From G963667915 sp965197385 (GTDB taxonomy: Bacteria > Acidobacteriota > Vicinamibacteria > Vicinamibacterales > UBA823): 64,000 nucleotides of DNA. This document shows, piece after piece, positions 27,232-36,512 of the stretch. Each line of letters opens with the position of its first letter. The first letter of the stretch is position 1. The stretch spans positions 310,001 through 374,000 of the forward strand of contig CBDANA010000008.1 of NCBI GenBank assembly GCA_965197385.1, written 5' to 3'. The notes beneath the pieces are model-generated. The model ran no database searches and had not been told where the DNA came from. It saw only the letters and a list, made by a program, of their open reading frames with translations. The translations under genes and the position numbers were made by a program.

Positions 27232-27311
27232 GCACAATCTCTCCCGTGCCAGCTTTACGCCGGACAACGACCGGCGATCATAGCACGGAACGTGTCTCAA
27301 CTGCGAGGGCG

Positions 27312-29876
27312 TCACTCGGCGCGTAACGTGGCCAGCGGACGGCGTCGGAGAACGTCGAGACTCGACAGCACGCCGACGACGGCGACGACCCCGGCCGTGA
27401 GGACGATGCCGCCAAGGTTCTGAGCGAACGCCGGATGCCACTCGATTTCGAGCAAGTAGCGGCTGAGCGCCCAGGTCAGCAGGACGGCGCCGGCTGACCC
27501 GACGATCCCCGCCAGCGTGCCGAGGCCGCCGTATTCCAGCAGCGTCATGGTGGCAATCGTCCGGCTGTTGGCGCCGAGCGTCTTGAAGATGGCGGCCTCG
27601 TACAGGCGCTGGAACTTCGTCATTGCCACCGATCCGATCAGGATGAGCATCCCGGTGAAGACGGTAATCGCGCCGACAACCGAGATGGCCAGCGTCACGG
27701 CGTCGAGAATTTCCCTGGCCGCCGACATCACATCGCGCACGTCGATAATCGACACGTTCGAGTACAGCGTGACCAGATCGCGCTGCAGCCTCCCCCGCTC
27801 GGCCATCGCCTCGGGCCCGCGGAACATGGCGATGAACGAATGGGGAGCATCCTCGAACGCATCCGGTCGAAACACGAACATGAAGCCTCCACGCCGCGTA
27901 TCGTTCCACTGCACTTCCCGGACGCTGACGACGCGCGCACGAATCGTGCGACCCAGGACCTCGAATCGGATGACATCGCCCAGGTCGATGTCGAACCGCT
28001 CACGGATGCTCTCCTCGATCGACACTTGAGTCATCGACGGATCATCGGTCCACGGTCCGCCGTCGACGATGCGCTCGTTCGCTTCGAGGCCCTCACGATA
28101 GGTCACCACATACTGGCGCCCCAGCGACCCGCGTCCGCGAACATCCTCGGCGCCATCCAGATCGACCGATGCCTCTTCCACCCCGGTCACGCGTCCGCGC
28201 AGCACCGGCAGGAGCGCCGCCCGCTCGCCTGGCGATCGCGACTCGAGCAGCTCCCGGACACCCGGCGCCTGGTCCTGCTGGATGTCGATGAGGAACATGT
28301 CGGGGGCGTCCTCACGAATGTCCAGAGCAAACTCCTGCAGCAAATTGACCTGCAGGGCACGCACGCCGATCAGAAAGAAACTGCCCAGCCCCACCGCCAG
28401 CAGGATCGTTCGCGTCTGGTTCCCCGGGCGCCCGAGGCTGATCACGGCATGCCGCAGCGGGAACCACGCAATCCGGGCCAGCGGCGCAACGACCCGGATG
28501 AGGCCGGAGGCCGCCAGGTGCAGGATGACCGCCACCCCGGCAAACCCGCCGCTCACGAACGCCCCGACCCGCCACGAATCCGCCTGCCAGCTGGCCACGA
28601 CCACGAGCGCCGCCGTGATCGAGGCGATGGCGACGATCCGCATCCAGTCGATCTCCCGAGACCACCGCGTACCGGTCTCCCGCAGCAACAGCAGCGGCCT
28701 GACGTGCCGCACGTCGAGCAACGGCACGAGCGCGAAGAGCAGCGAGACGAGGACGCCGATCCCGGCGCCCTGTGCGGCGGCCGACCGGGTCAGGCCGAAG
28801 GAGATCTCACCGTATCCGGCGACGACATTTACCGGCACGGCCCGTAACGCCAGCGCGGCCATCGCCACGCCGAGCAGGCTGCCGCCGAACCCCAGCACGA
28901 GGACCTGGAGGACGTAGACGGCCAGGAGTTGCCAGGTCCTCGTCCCCAGGCACTTGAGAATGGCGATGGTCTTCAGCTTCTGCTGAATAAAGACCCGCGT
29001 CACGCTCCAGACGCCGATCCCGCCCAGGATCACGATGACGAATCCGATCAGGCTCAGGTAGTTCTCCGCGCGCCCGAGATTCCGTGAGACCCGGTTCTCC
29101 GTTCGATGATACGACCAGACGCGCACGAACGAGCTCTCGAAGTCCGCCTGCAGCCGTTCGACCAGCGGCTCGATCTGCTCCTCCTCGAGACGGAGCAGCG
29201 TCTGGTAGCGCGCCCGGCTCCCGAACGCCAGGAGACCACTTCCAACCAGCGCCGCATGGTTCACGAGCACCCTGGACCCGAGGCTGAACGCGCTCAGCTG
29301 ATGCCCTGGCTCGACCAGGACGACGCCCCGGATCTCGTAGACGTCGTCGCCGATGATGACCTCGTCACCCACCTCGACGTCCAGCTGCGCGAGAAGTTCC
29401 GGTCGCACCAGTGCGCCGTACCCGGCCAGCATCGACGGCTCGAACGTCGCGTCCCCGGCCAGCTCGAGTGTGCCGTAGAACGGGAACCCCGGCTGCACAC
29501 CCCGCAGCTCCACTAGCTTGGCGACCACCTTGGTCGAATCGGCAGGCCGGACCATCGTCGCCGTTTCGATCGACTCGATCCGATCGAGGCGCGGCGCCTG
29601 ATCGAACCGTGTCTGAAGGATGGCGAGCTGTTCCTCGGTCCAGGGCTGGCGGCTCTGCACGAGCACGTCGGCCGCGAGCAGCGTGCGCGCCTCGCGTAAG
29701 AGCGCGCTCCGCGCGCTCTGGGTGATCGATCGCACGCCCACGATCGCGCCGACGCCGATGGCGACGCAGATGAAGAAGACCACCAACCGCTTCCACGACG
29801 CGCGGATCTCGCGCTGGGTCATCTTCAGAACGAAGCTGATGGAGGCCGAACTGAACGGGCGGACCGGTGCGGTCAT
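27312..29876 (-). CDS. YbbP-type ABC transporter permease (FtsX domains)
   Basis: An 854-residue permease with eight or more predicted helices: KRLVVFFICVAIGVGAIVGV near the start, then a MacB-like periplasmic region, internal helices (VLVLGFGGSLLGVAMAALAL), a second periplasmic domain, and C-terminal FtsX helices (AITVFTGMLILIGSVAMTK, ending VVGVLSSLDVLRRRPLATLR). The size and partner ybbA match the YbbA-YbbP type in which two FtsX blocks are fused. The substrate is unknown. It lies 10 bp after ybbA. Confidence 0.88.
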   Translation of the reverse strand: MTAPVRPFSSASISFVLKMTQREIRASWKRLVVFFICVAIGVGAIVGVRSITQSARSALLREARTLLAADVLVQSRQPWTEEQLAILQTRFDQAPRLDRIESIETATMVRPADSTKVVAKLVELRGVQPGFPFYGTLELAGDATFEPSMLAGYGALVRPELLAQLDVEVGDEVIIGDDVYEIRGVVLVEPGHQLSAFSLGSRVLVNHAALVGSGLLAFGSRARYQTLLRLEEEQIEPLVERLQADFESSFVRVWSYHRTENRVSRNLGRAENYLSLIGFVIVILGGIGVWSVTRVFIQQKLKTIAILKCLGTRTWQLLAVYVLQVLVLGFGGSLLGVAMAALALRAVPVNVVAGYGEISFGLTRSAAAQGAGIGVLVSLLFALVPLLDVRHVRPLLLLRETGTRWSREIDWMRIVAIASITAALVVVASWQADSWRVGAFVSGGFAGVAVILHLAASGLIRVVAPLARIAWFPLRHAVISLGRPGNQTRTILLAVGLGSFFLIGVRALQVNLLQEFALDIREDAPDMFLIDIQQDQAPGVRELLESRSPGERAALLPVLRGRVTGVEEASVDLDGAEDVRGRGSLGRQYVVTYREGLEANERIVDGGPWTDDPSMTQVSIEESIRERFDIDLGDVIRFEVLGRTIRARVVSVREVQWNDTRRGGFMFVFRPDAFEDAPHSFIAMFRGPEAMAERGRLQRDLVTLYSNVSIIDVRDVMSAAREILDAVTLAISVVGAITVFTGMLILIGSVAMTKFQRLYEAAIFKTLGANSRTIATMTLLEYGGLGTLAGIVGSAGAVLLTWALSRYLLEIEWHPAFAQNLGGIVLTAGVVAVVGVLSSLDVLRRRPLATLRAE

Positions 29877-29886
29877 GGCTCTGCTG

Positions 29887-30585
29887 CTAAGCCTCGCGCG
29901 ACGCAGGCTCGCCCGGCGCCGCCTGACGGCGCTCCGTGCGCCCGTCCCGCATCAACAGCGTCACTTCGGTGATCTCGGCCAGCTCCGTATCGTGGGTCAC
30001 GAGGACGACCGTCGTGCCTCGGCGCCGATTGACCTCGAGCAACAGCTCGACGACGTGGTGGCCGTTGACACTGTCGAGATTACCGGTCGGTTCGTCAGCC
30101 AGCAAGATAGGTGGGTCGTTGGCCAGCGCCCGGGCGATCGCGATCCGCTGCTGCTCACCGCCCGACAGCTGCGACGGATAGTGACTGGCGCGCGCCTCCA
30201 GCCCGACCTCCTGCAGCAAGCCCTCAGCCTTCTCACGGGCGCCCGTCACGCCGGCGATCTCGAGGGGGACGAGAATGTTCTCGAACGCGGTCAACGACGG
30301 AATCAGATGGAAGAACTGAAAGACGAAACCGATATTCGAGCCACGGAGGCTCGCGAGCGCGTCCTCGCTCAGCGTCGTGATCTCCACGCCGTCGATCAAA
30401 ATCTCGCCGGTCGTCGGCGCATCGAGGCCGGCGATCAACCCCAGGAGCGTGGACTTGCCGCTGCCGGACGGCCCGACAATCGACACGCACTGACCGGACG
30501 GGATGAACAGATCCAACGGATGGAGAATTATCAGCGGACGATCTCCGCTGGTCACCGTCTTGGAGACGCCGCGCAGCTCGATCAT
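29887..30585 (-). CDS. YbbA-type ABC transporter ATPase
   Basis: A 232-residue ATPase with Walker A GPSGSGKST, signature LSGGEQQRIAIARAL, Walker B PILLADEPTGNLDS, and TVVLVTHD. Its start overlaps the stop of the tesA-like gene by ATGA, and ybbP follows 10 bp later. In E. coli tesA is divergent to ybbAP; here the three form one translationally coupled unit, which supports the assignment. Confidence 0.93.
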   Translation of the reverse strand: MIELRGVSKTVTSGDRPLIILHPLDLFIPSGQCVSIVGPSGSGKSTLLGLIAGLDAPTTGEILIDGVEITTLSEDALASLRGSNIGFVFQFFHLIPSLTAFENILVPLEIAGVTGAREKAEGLLQEVGLEARASHYPSQLSGGEQQRIAIARALANDPPILLADEPTGNLDSVNGHHVVELLLEVNRRRGTTVVLVTHDTELAEITEVTLLMRDGRTERRQAAPGEPASREA

Positions 30586-31325
30586 GGCGCCGCTCCGTCG
30601 GCCAGCAGCGGCTCGAGCGCCGGCCAGAGAAGGTCCGCGACCATAATGGCCCCCTCGGCGTTCGGATGCATCTCGTCCGCCTGGTTCAGCTCGGCGACAC
30701 CGGCGACGCCGGCCAGCAGAAACGGCACGAACGCCGTGTCGTACTCCTCGGAAAGGTCGCGGAACACGTCGCGGAAGTCAGTCGTGTAGATCGACCCGAG
30801 GTTCGGCGGCGCCTCCATGCCGGCCAGCAGAACGGCCACACCGCGGGCTCGGGCTGTCTGAATGATCTCGGCGAGGTTGGCCTTCATCTCGTCCACCGCC
30901 AAGCCGCGCAACCCATCGTTTGCCCCCAGCGCCAGCACCAGCACCCGGACATCGCCCTCGAGAGACCTTTCCAGGCGGCGCAGTCCGCCGGCCGAGGTGC
31001 CGCCGGATTCGCCGGCGTTGACGATCTCGTGCGGGTAGCCTGCCTCGTCCAGCGCCGCCTGGAGCCTGGCCGGAAACGACAGGTCTACCGGCAGCCCGAG
31101 GCCAGCCGTCAAGCTGTCGCCGAGGACGACGATTCGTGGAGCCTCCGGCGCGCGTGTGGGCGCGGTGTCGGGCGCCGATACCGCACGCCGGGAGGCTGGG
31201 TCGTTGGCGCGCGCGCGCGCCGGCCCCCCGCCGTTCTCGCCGCCGGCTCCGCAGGCCGACAGCGCGACCACGACGCACAGCGCCAGCAGCGTACACACAC
31301 GACGACCAACCATTTGACGTGTCAT
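30582..31325 (-). CDS. tesA: SGNH-fold esterase lipoprotein (TesA-like)
   Basis: A 247-residue protein with a lipoprotein signal (LLALCVVVALSAC, lipobox LSAC) and a GDSL/SGNH hydrolase: block I VVLGDSLTAGLGLPVD, Gly block AGESGGTSAGGL, Asn block VLALGANDGLRG, and block V DEMHPN with the catalytic Asp-x-x-His. The preceding Pro/Ala-rich stretch is a linker. TesA hydrolyses acyl-thioesters and esters in the periplasm. The ATG at 31325 is chosen because the extended frame to 31418 lacks signal-peptide character. It is the first gene of tesA-ybbA-ybbP. Confidence 0.88.
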   Translation of the reverse strand: MTRQMVGRRVCTLLALCVVVALSACGAGGENGGGPARARANDPASRRAVSAPDTAPTRAPEAPRIVVLGDSLTAGLGLPVDLSFPARLQAALDEAGYPHEIVNAGESGGTSAGGLRRLERSLEGDVRVLVLALGANDGLRGLAVDEMKANLAEIIQTARARGVAVLLAGMEAPPNLGSIYTTDFRDVFRDLSEEYDTAFVPFLLAGVAGVAELNQADEMHPNAEGAIMVADLLWPALEPLLADGAAP

Positions 31326-31375
31326 ACGATGGACCGGGCCGGGATGTTTCGGGACGTCCGCCGGGGAAGACTCCA

Positions 31376-31753
31376 TTATCCTACAGTTCGTCTGGTTTGA
31401 GCGCGACGCCACACCCACCAGTAGACCACCGCATTCACCGCCACGACGGCCACCCCAAGCGCCACCTGACTCTCACGGGTGAGACCGGCCGGATACAGCG
31501 CGCTCAGCACATACCGCTGGAGAAAATCTTCCGAATACCCGCTCGCGCCGGCGAGCTGCCGCAGCCGGTTCTCCAGCGGCGTCAGTGGACAGACCGCGCC
31601 CCGCCACTCGATCGCAACGGCCCAGACGATGGCCGGGACGTGGGCCCAGCCCACTCGTCCCCAGCGCGCTACCACCAGGCCACCCAGCACGACGAACAGG
31701 ACGAAGGCGACGTGCACGACGACGACCACGCTCGCGAGGATTCCCCACACCAC
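31376..31753 (-). CDS. DUF2784 membrane protein
   Basis: A 125-residue inner-membrane protein with about four helices (GILASVVVVVHVAFVLFVVL, and ALGVAVVAVNAVVYWWVW). The conserved central block WRGAVCPLTPLENRLRQLAG is the hallmark of DUF2784. Function is unknown. It lies 16 bp downstream of the M20 peptidase gene on the same strand, 51 bp from tesA. Confidence 0.85.
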   Translation of the reverse strand: MVWGILASVVVVVHVAFVLFVVLGGLVVARWGRVGWAHVPAIVWAVAIEWRGAVCPLTPLENRLRQLAGASGYSEDFLQRYVLSALYPAGLTRESQVALGVAVVAVNAVVYWWVWRRAQTRRTVG

Positions 31754-31768
31754 GACGGCGCCACTCCC

Positions 31769-33052
31769 TCACCCGACGAGCCGAACGATCGCCAGCGCCA
31801 TGACCTGCGTCGCCCGAACCAGGTCGTCCACCGCGCACCATTCATCCGGTTGATGCGCCAATTCAAGCCTACCTGGTCCATAGGCCACGCACTGCTTGAT
31901 CCCGGCGATCTGCGTGACATGTTTGTGATCGTAGGTGCCGGGACTCGCTACAAGCGCGGCCTCGTGGCCGGTCACCTCGACCACCGCGGCGCGTAGCGCC
32001 CTGACGAGCGGCGTGTCGCTCTGCGTCTGCACCGGATGTACGACGAGCCGATCGGCAATCTCATAGCGAAACCCGGGCACCCGGCCGGCGACGCGCTCCA
32101 GGAGCGCCAGCGTTTCCGTGCGGGCCGCGTCGTATCCCTCCTCCACGAGGAACCGCCGGTCGAACGTCGCCGAGCATCGGTCGGCCACACACGGCGTTTG
32201 TGGCTCGGCGCCGGACTGGCCGCCAGCGATCGCGTTGACGTTGATCGTCGCGCGGCGCGCCGCCTCCGGCACGACCGGCACCGCGGTCGTGCGCTGCTCG
32301 AGCGCCGGCACCAATTCGTCACGCACCGCGTCGAGGACGTGGCTCATCTGGTCGATGGCGCTGTCACCCAAGAACGGCATGCTGCCGTGCGCCGTGCGAC
32401 CCAGCGTCATCACGTCGAACCAGTGCACCCCGCGGTGGCCGAGACAGATGCGGTCCACGCCGAACGGTTCCGGGATGATCGCGTAATCGGTCCGATCCGC
32501 CGCCACGCGGCCCTGCTCCGCGAGCCACGCCATGCCGGCCAGTCCACCGCTCTCCTCATCGACCGTGCCGCTCACCTCGACCGTGCCCGAGAGCTCGACG
32601 CCGGCGCGCCGCACCGCTTCGGCGGCGTACAGCGCCGCCGCCAGTCCAGCCTTCATGTCGGCGCTGCCGCGACCGTACAGGCGTCCGTCGCGCACCACAC
32701 CACCGAACGGATCGACCGTCCAGCCGGCACCGGGCGGCACGACGTCGAAGTGCCCGTTCAAATGCAGCAACGGACGTGCGCCGCGACCCGTTCGGCCTCC
32801 CACGACGTTCATGCGGGGATGCGCCGTCGTGTGCTCCGGCCGGTCGCCGGCCGTGAGATACTCCACCTCGAAGCCACCGGCCGTCAGCCGGTCACCGATG
32901 AGGCGGGCGCAGACCTCGTAGGCCTCACCCGGCGGGTTGACGGTCGGCAGCCGAATCAGCTCGGCCGCGAAGTCGACGATCTCCTCCGCTGCCGATTCCA
33001 CTTCCCGCAGCACGCGATCGAGGTCTGGGGATGTCGGCATCGCCGTAGCCAT
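31769..33052 (-). CDS. M20-family metallopeptidase (DapE/ArgE-like)
   Basis: A 427-residue zinc amidohydrolase. The metal-binding sequence is LLHLNGHFDVVPPG, then GRGSADMKAGLAAAL with the conserved Asp, the TVDEESGGLAG motif with the catalytic Glu-Glu, and a dimerisation domain between. Late motifs are SPGTYDHKHVTQIAG and ELAHQPDEW. It resembles succinyl-diaminopimelate desuccinylase and acetylornithine deacetylase, and I cannot name its substrate. The start at 33052 abuts a degraded A repeat. Confidence 0.88.
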   Translation of the reverse strand: MATAMPTSPDLDRVLREVESAAEEIVDFAAELIRLPTVNPPGEAYEVCARLIGDRLTAGGFEVEYLTAGDRPEHTTAHPRMNVVGGRTGRGARPLLHLNGHFDVVPPGAGWTVDPFGGVVRDGRLYGRGSADMKAGLAAALYAAEAVRRAGVELSGTVEVSGTVDEESGGLAGMAWLAEQGRVAADRTDYAIIPEPFGVDRICLGHRGVHWFDVMTLGRTAHGSMPFLGDSAIDQMSHVLDAVRDELVPALEQRTTAVPVVPEAARRATINVNAIAGGQSGAEPQTPCVADRCSATFDRRFLVEEGYDAARTETLALLERVAGRVPGFRYEIADRLVVHPVQTQSDTPLVRALRAAVVEVTGHEAALVASPGTYDHKHVTQIAGIKQCVAYGPGRLELAHQPDEWCAVDDLVRATQVMALAIVRLVG

Positions 33053-33053
33053 G

Positions 33054-33120
33054 TTAGCAGTCCGCAGTGATGGTCGCGCTGGGTTCGTCGGGCGATCCCT
33101 CCCGTCTGGCGGCGCTTCCC
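33054..33120 (+). repeat. Family A left-half remnant between divergent genes
   Basis: TTAG at 33054-33057 is followed by CAGTCCGCAGTGATGGTCGC and TCGTCGGGCGATCCCTCCCG, matching the left half of family A at roughly two thirds of positions. Only the left end and adjacent interior are visible; the core is absent. It lies between the M20 peptidase and the S58 peptidase. Confidence 0.5.
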
Positions 33121-33151
33121 GACGGCCGAACCCTTCGGGTATCATCGCCTG

Positions 33152-34261
33152 ATGCGGCCAGTCGCCCCACCGGCCATGCCATTGCCCGCGCCCAGACTCG
33201 TCGTGACCGGCATTGCAATCATCGCGCTCGGCGCGACTGCCGGACTGCTGACGGCCGACGACCGGCCCCAGACCTCCCCGACCGTGCGTGGCCTCACAGC
33301 GGTGGACGGCGTGAAGGTCGGTCACTACACCCTGGCCGATCGGCCCACGGGATGCACGGTCATCCTGACCGAGGGGGGCGCCGTGGGCGGCGTCGACGTC
33401 CGCGGCGGCGCGCCCGGTACCCGGGAGATTGCGCTGCTCGACCCGGTCAACCTCGTGCAGCAAGTGCACGGCATCGTGCTGGCCGGCGGCAGCGCGTTCG
33501 GCCTCGACGCGGCGACCGGCGTCGTGCGCTACCTCGAAGAGCGCGGCATCGGCTACAAGACCCGATTCGCGCGGGTACCGATCGTGCCCGGTGCGATCCT
33601 GATGGATCTCGGCGTCGGAGACGCCCCGGACGTAAGACCGACAGCGGAGTGCGGCTACCAGGCCGCGATGGCGGCCACCAGCGGCGCCGTCGCCGAAGGC
33701 AACGTCGGCGCGGGCGCGGGCGCCACGATCGGCAAGCTGCGCGGGTCCGCACGGGCGATGAAGGGCGGCCTGGGTACGGCATCGATCCAACTCGAGAACG
33801 GCCTGACGGTCGCCGCCCTGGTGGCGGTCAACGCCGTCGGTGACGTCATCGACCCCGCGACGGGACGCGTCGTCGCTGGTGTCCGGACGGAGGATGGACG
33901 GCGGCTCGCCGATGCCCGCCGGCTGCTGCGGGCCGGCGAGGTCACGCAATTCGCTGCCGGCGAGAACACGACGATCGGCGTCGTCGCCACCAACGCCGTC
34001 CTCACGAAGCCGCAGGCCACCAAGATCGCCCAGATGGCCCACGACGGGTACGCCCGAGCCATCGTGCCGGCGCACACGCCGTTCGACGGCGATACGATCT
34101 TCGCCGTGGGCACAGGCACCTGGGACAGCCCGGTCAACATGGTCACCCTCGGCGCTCTGGCGGCCGATGTCATGGCCGAGGCGATCGTCCGGGCAGCCAC
34201 CCAGGCGACCGGCATCCCCGGCTATCCCGCCGCCGGCGATCTCGACGGCTCGCGCCCGTGA
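33152..34261 (+). CDS. S58/P1-family autoprocessing peptidase (DmpA/NylC-like)
   Basis: A 369-residue protein with a hydrophobic start (LVVTGIAIIALGATAGLL), so it is probably exported. The Ntn-type P1 fold has GGVDVRGGAPGTRE, VLAGGSAFGLDAATGVVRYL, GEGNVGAGAGAT-like (EGNVGAGAGATIGKL), and the processing and nucleophile site GENTTIGVVATN near residue 272, where cleavage before Thr would create the active N-terminal residue. Family members are aminopeptidases such as DmpA or NylC-type oligomer hydrolases. Its stop overlaps the start of the symporter gene (GTGA). Confidence 0.87.
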   Translation: MRPVAPPAMPLPAPRLVVTGIAIIALGATAGLLTADDRPQTSPTVRGLTAVDGVKVGHYTLADRPTGCTVILTEGGAVGGVDVRGGAPGTREIALLDPVNLVQQVHGIVLAGGSAFGLDAATGVVRYLEERGIGYKTRFARVPIVPGAILMDLGVGDAPDVRPTAECGYQAAMAATSGAVAEGNVGAGAGATIGKLRGSARAMKGGLGTASIQLENGLTVAALVAVNAVGDVIDPATGRVVAGVRTEDGRRLADARRLLRAGEVTQFAAGENTTIGVVATNAVLTKPQATKIAQMAHDGYARAIVPAHTPFDGDTIFAVGTGTWDSPVNMVTLGALAADVMAEAIVRAATQATGIPGYPAAGDLDGSRP

Positions 34262-35670
34262 GCCTGCACCTCTCGCTGCTGCTGTTCTACGCCGTCGCCC
34301 TCGTCGGTCTGGGCCTGTGGCTCGGACGCCGCGTGCACCGTGCCGGCGACTTCTTCGTCGCCGGCCGGACCCTCGGCCCCGGCCTGCTCTTCTCGACCAT
34401 GCTCGCGGCCAACATCGGCGCCGGCTCGACGGTCGGCGCCGCCAGCCTCGGGTATCGAACCGGCCTGAGCGCCTGGTGGTGGGTCGGATCGGCCGGTCTA
34501 GGCTCAATCGCACTCGCCTTCTGGATCGGGCCGCGTATCCGCGCAATCGCCGCTCGACACGACCTGCGCACAGTCGGGGACTTTCTGGAGCTTCGCTACG
34601 GGCGAAGCGTGCGGGCGCTGATTGCGCTGCTCCTCTGGTTCGGCTCGCTGGCCATTCTGGCCGCCCAGCTCATCGCGCTCGCATGGGCCCTGAACGTCGC
34701 GGTCGGCCTCTCCAAGACCGTCGGCTGTCTTATTGGCGGCGTCGTGATGACGGCGTACTTCGCCGCCGGCGGCATCGCGACCACCGTGCGCGTGAACCTG
34801 GTGCAGCTCACCGTACTGATCACCGGCTTCGCGCTGGCCGTGCCGCTCGCCCTCGACACCGCCGGCGGATGGCGCGCCGTGGCGACCACGGGCGAAGCAG
34901 GCTACTGGAGCTTCTGGAGCGGCACCGACAGCGGATGGGCGCTCGTGCCGATGCTGGTCCCGGCGTTCATCGTCTCGCCCGGACTGCTCCAGAAGGTGTA
35001 CAGCGCCGAGGACGACCGAGCGGTCAGGTTCGGCGTCGGCTGGAATGCCGGCGCCCTGCTCCTGTTCGCCTTCGTGCCGCCGCTCCTCGGCGCCATCGCG
35101 CGGACCGCGCATCCGGCCTTGCCGAATCCCGACCTCGCGCTGCCGACGCTGCTCATGGAATCGGTGCCACCGATCATCGGCAGCCTGGGCCTCGCCGCGC
35201 TCTTCTCCGCCGAGATCAGCTCGGCCGACGCAATCCTATTTATGCTGGCCACTTCCCTGAGCCAGGACCTCTACCGCCGATTCGTGGCGCCGGCGGCCAA
35301 CGACGCGACCGTGCTGCGAGTCGCTCGCGTGGCCGCGGTGGTCGGCGGCGCACTCGGCGTCATGCTCGCCGTCGCGGCCGAGTCGGTCGTGGACACGATG
35401 GCGATCTTCTACACGCTGCTCAGCGTGAGCCTGTTCGTCCCGATCATGGCCGGTCTCTACCTGCGCCGCGCGGGGACGCCAGAGATCCTGGCTGCTGTCG
35501 TGACCGGCGTCGGTGCCGTCCTCGTGACGCAGTTGACAGCGTCTAACGGCATGTTCGAGGGGCTCACGCCGGCCATGACGGGCCTGCTGCTGTCGGTTGC
35601 CGCGGCCGGGACGGTCGGCGCCGTTCGCCTGCAGATCCAGAGGTGGACCCAGGGAAGGAGTGACGCGTGA
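34258..35670 (+). CDS. Sodium:solute symporter (SSS family)
   Basis: A 470-residue transporter starting with GTG that overlaps the previous stop. It has about 13 helices, including the family landmark near residues 27-70 (GLGLWLGRRVHRAGDFFVAG, then RTLGPGLLFSTMLAANIGAG), HDLRTVGDFLELRYG, the AEISSADAILFMLATSLSQD stretch, and a C-terminal helix pair. Relatives import proline, pantothenate or sugars with Na+. The substrate is not evident. The overlap with a P1 peptidase suggests uptake of its products, but this is inference. Confidence 0.88.
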   Translation: MSLHLSLLLFYAVALVGLGLWLGRRVHRAGDFFVAGRTLGPGLLFSTMLAANIGAGSTVGAASLGYRTGLSAWWWVGSAGLGSIALAFWIGPRIRAIAARHDLRTVGDFLELRYGRSVRALIALLLWFGSLAILAAQLIALAWALNVAVGLSKTVGCLIGGVVMTAYFAAGGIATTVRVNLVQLTVLITGFALAVPLALDTAGGWRAVATTGEAGYWSFWSGTDSGWALVPMLVPAFIVSPGLLQKVYSAEDDRAVRFGVGWNAGALLLFAFVPPLLGAIARTAHPALPNPDLALPTLLMESVPPIIGSLGLAALFSAEISSADAILFMLATSLSQDLYRRFVAPAANDATVLRVARVAAVVGGALGVMLAVAAESVVDTMAIFYTLLSVSLFVPIMAGLYLRRAGTPEILAAVVTGVGAVLVTQLTASNGMFEGLTPAMTGLLLSVAAAGTVGAVRLQIQRWTQGRSDA

Positions 35671-36464
35671 CTCGGGGAACCCGCATATTCGGACTGGACG
35701 GCAAAGTGGCCGCAATCGTCGGCGCGGCATCAGGTATCGGCGAAGCGGTCGCGCTCGGCTGCGCGAGGCACGGCGCGACCGTCCACTGCCTGGACGTCAA
35801 TGCGGACGGCGCCGCGCGGGTGGCGCAGGCTGCGACGGTCGACGGCCCTTCGGCCCACGCGGCCGGCCTCGACATCCGAGACGCTGACGCGGTGGACGCG
35901 GCCCTTGAGGCGATCGTCGGGTCGAACGGCCGGCTGGACATCGCCGTATGTACCCCCAGCATCAACGTACGGAAACGCCTGCTGGATTACACGTCGGCTG
36001 ACTTCGACGCCGTCGTCACGCTGAACTTGAAAGGCAGCTTCAACGTCCTGCGCGCGGCGGCCCGGCACATGACGGCGCAGGGTGCGGGCAGCATCATTCT
36101 TTTTTCATCAATCCGCTCGCAGGTGGTCGAACCCGGTCAGTCGGTGTACGCCGCGACGAAGGCGGGCATCGTGCAGCTGGCGCGCACGGCCGCCGCCGAG
36201 CTCGGCGCATCGGGGATTCGCGTCAACGCGGTGGCGCCTGGCGTCGTCGAGACCCCGCTGACCGAGCCGATCAAGAAGAACCGCGACTGGTACGCCGCTT
36301 ACGCGAACAAGAGCGTCCTCGGCCGATGGGCCTCACCAGCGGAGATGGTCGGCCCGGTGCTCTTCCTGGCCTCGGACGCCGCGAGCTACGTCACGGGCAC
36401 GGTGTTGTTCGTCGACGGCGGCTGGACGGCGGCCGACGGACGCTTTCAGCCGCCAGGGATCTGA
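35667..36464 (+). CDS. Short-chain dehydrogenase/reductase (SDR)
   Basis: A 265-residue classical SDR, GTG start overlapping the symporter stop. The NAD(P) site is VGAASGIGEAVALG (TGxxxGxG type), followed by DVNADGAARVAQAA and the DIAVCTPSINVRKR region. The catalytic tetrad is Ser near ILFSSIRSQV, Tyr and Lys in YAATKAG, and Asn in TLNLKGSF. The C-terminus DAASYVTGTVLFVDGGWTAA is typical. The oxidised substrate is unknown. It is in the same operon as the S58 peptidase and symporter. Confidence 0.93.
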   Translation: MTRGTRIFGLDGKVAAIVGAASGIGEAVALGCARHGATVHCLDVNADGAARVAQAATVDGPSAHAAGLDIRDADAVDAALEAIVGSNGRLDIAVCTPSINVRKRLLDYTSADFDAVVTLNLKGSFNVLRAAARHMTAQGAGSIILFSSIRSQVVEPGQSVYAATKAGIVQLARTAAAELGASGIRVNAVAPGVVETPLTEPIKKNRDWYAAYANKSVLGRWASPAEMVGPVLFLASDAASYVTGTVLFVDGGWTAADGRFQPPGI

Positions 36465-36472
36465 ACGCTGGA

Positions 36473-36497
36473 CTCTCGGCTCTCGGCTCTCGGCTCT
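36473..36497 (+). repeat. Heptanucleotide tandem repeat CTCTCGG
   Basis: CTCTCGG repeats three times (36473-36493), then CTCTG. It starts eight bases after the SDR stop. It is one of three unrelated 7-bp microsatellites in the window that all sit at 3' ends of genes. Confidence 0.75.
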
Positions 36498-36512
36498 GCT
36501 ACGCTTCACGAC

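Noticed and set aside
31206..31220. Alternating GCGCGCGCGC run that could form Z-DNA
   Set aside because: It lies in the coding sequence for the tesA Ala/Arg-rich linker and is explained by codon usage.
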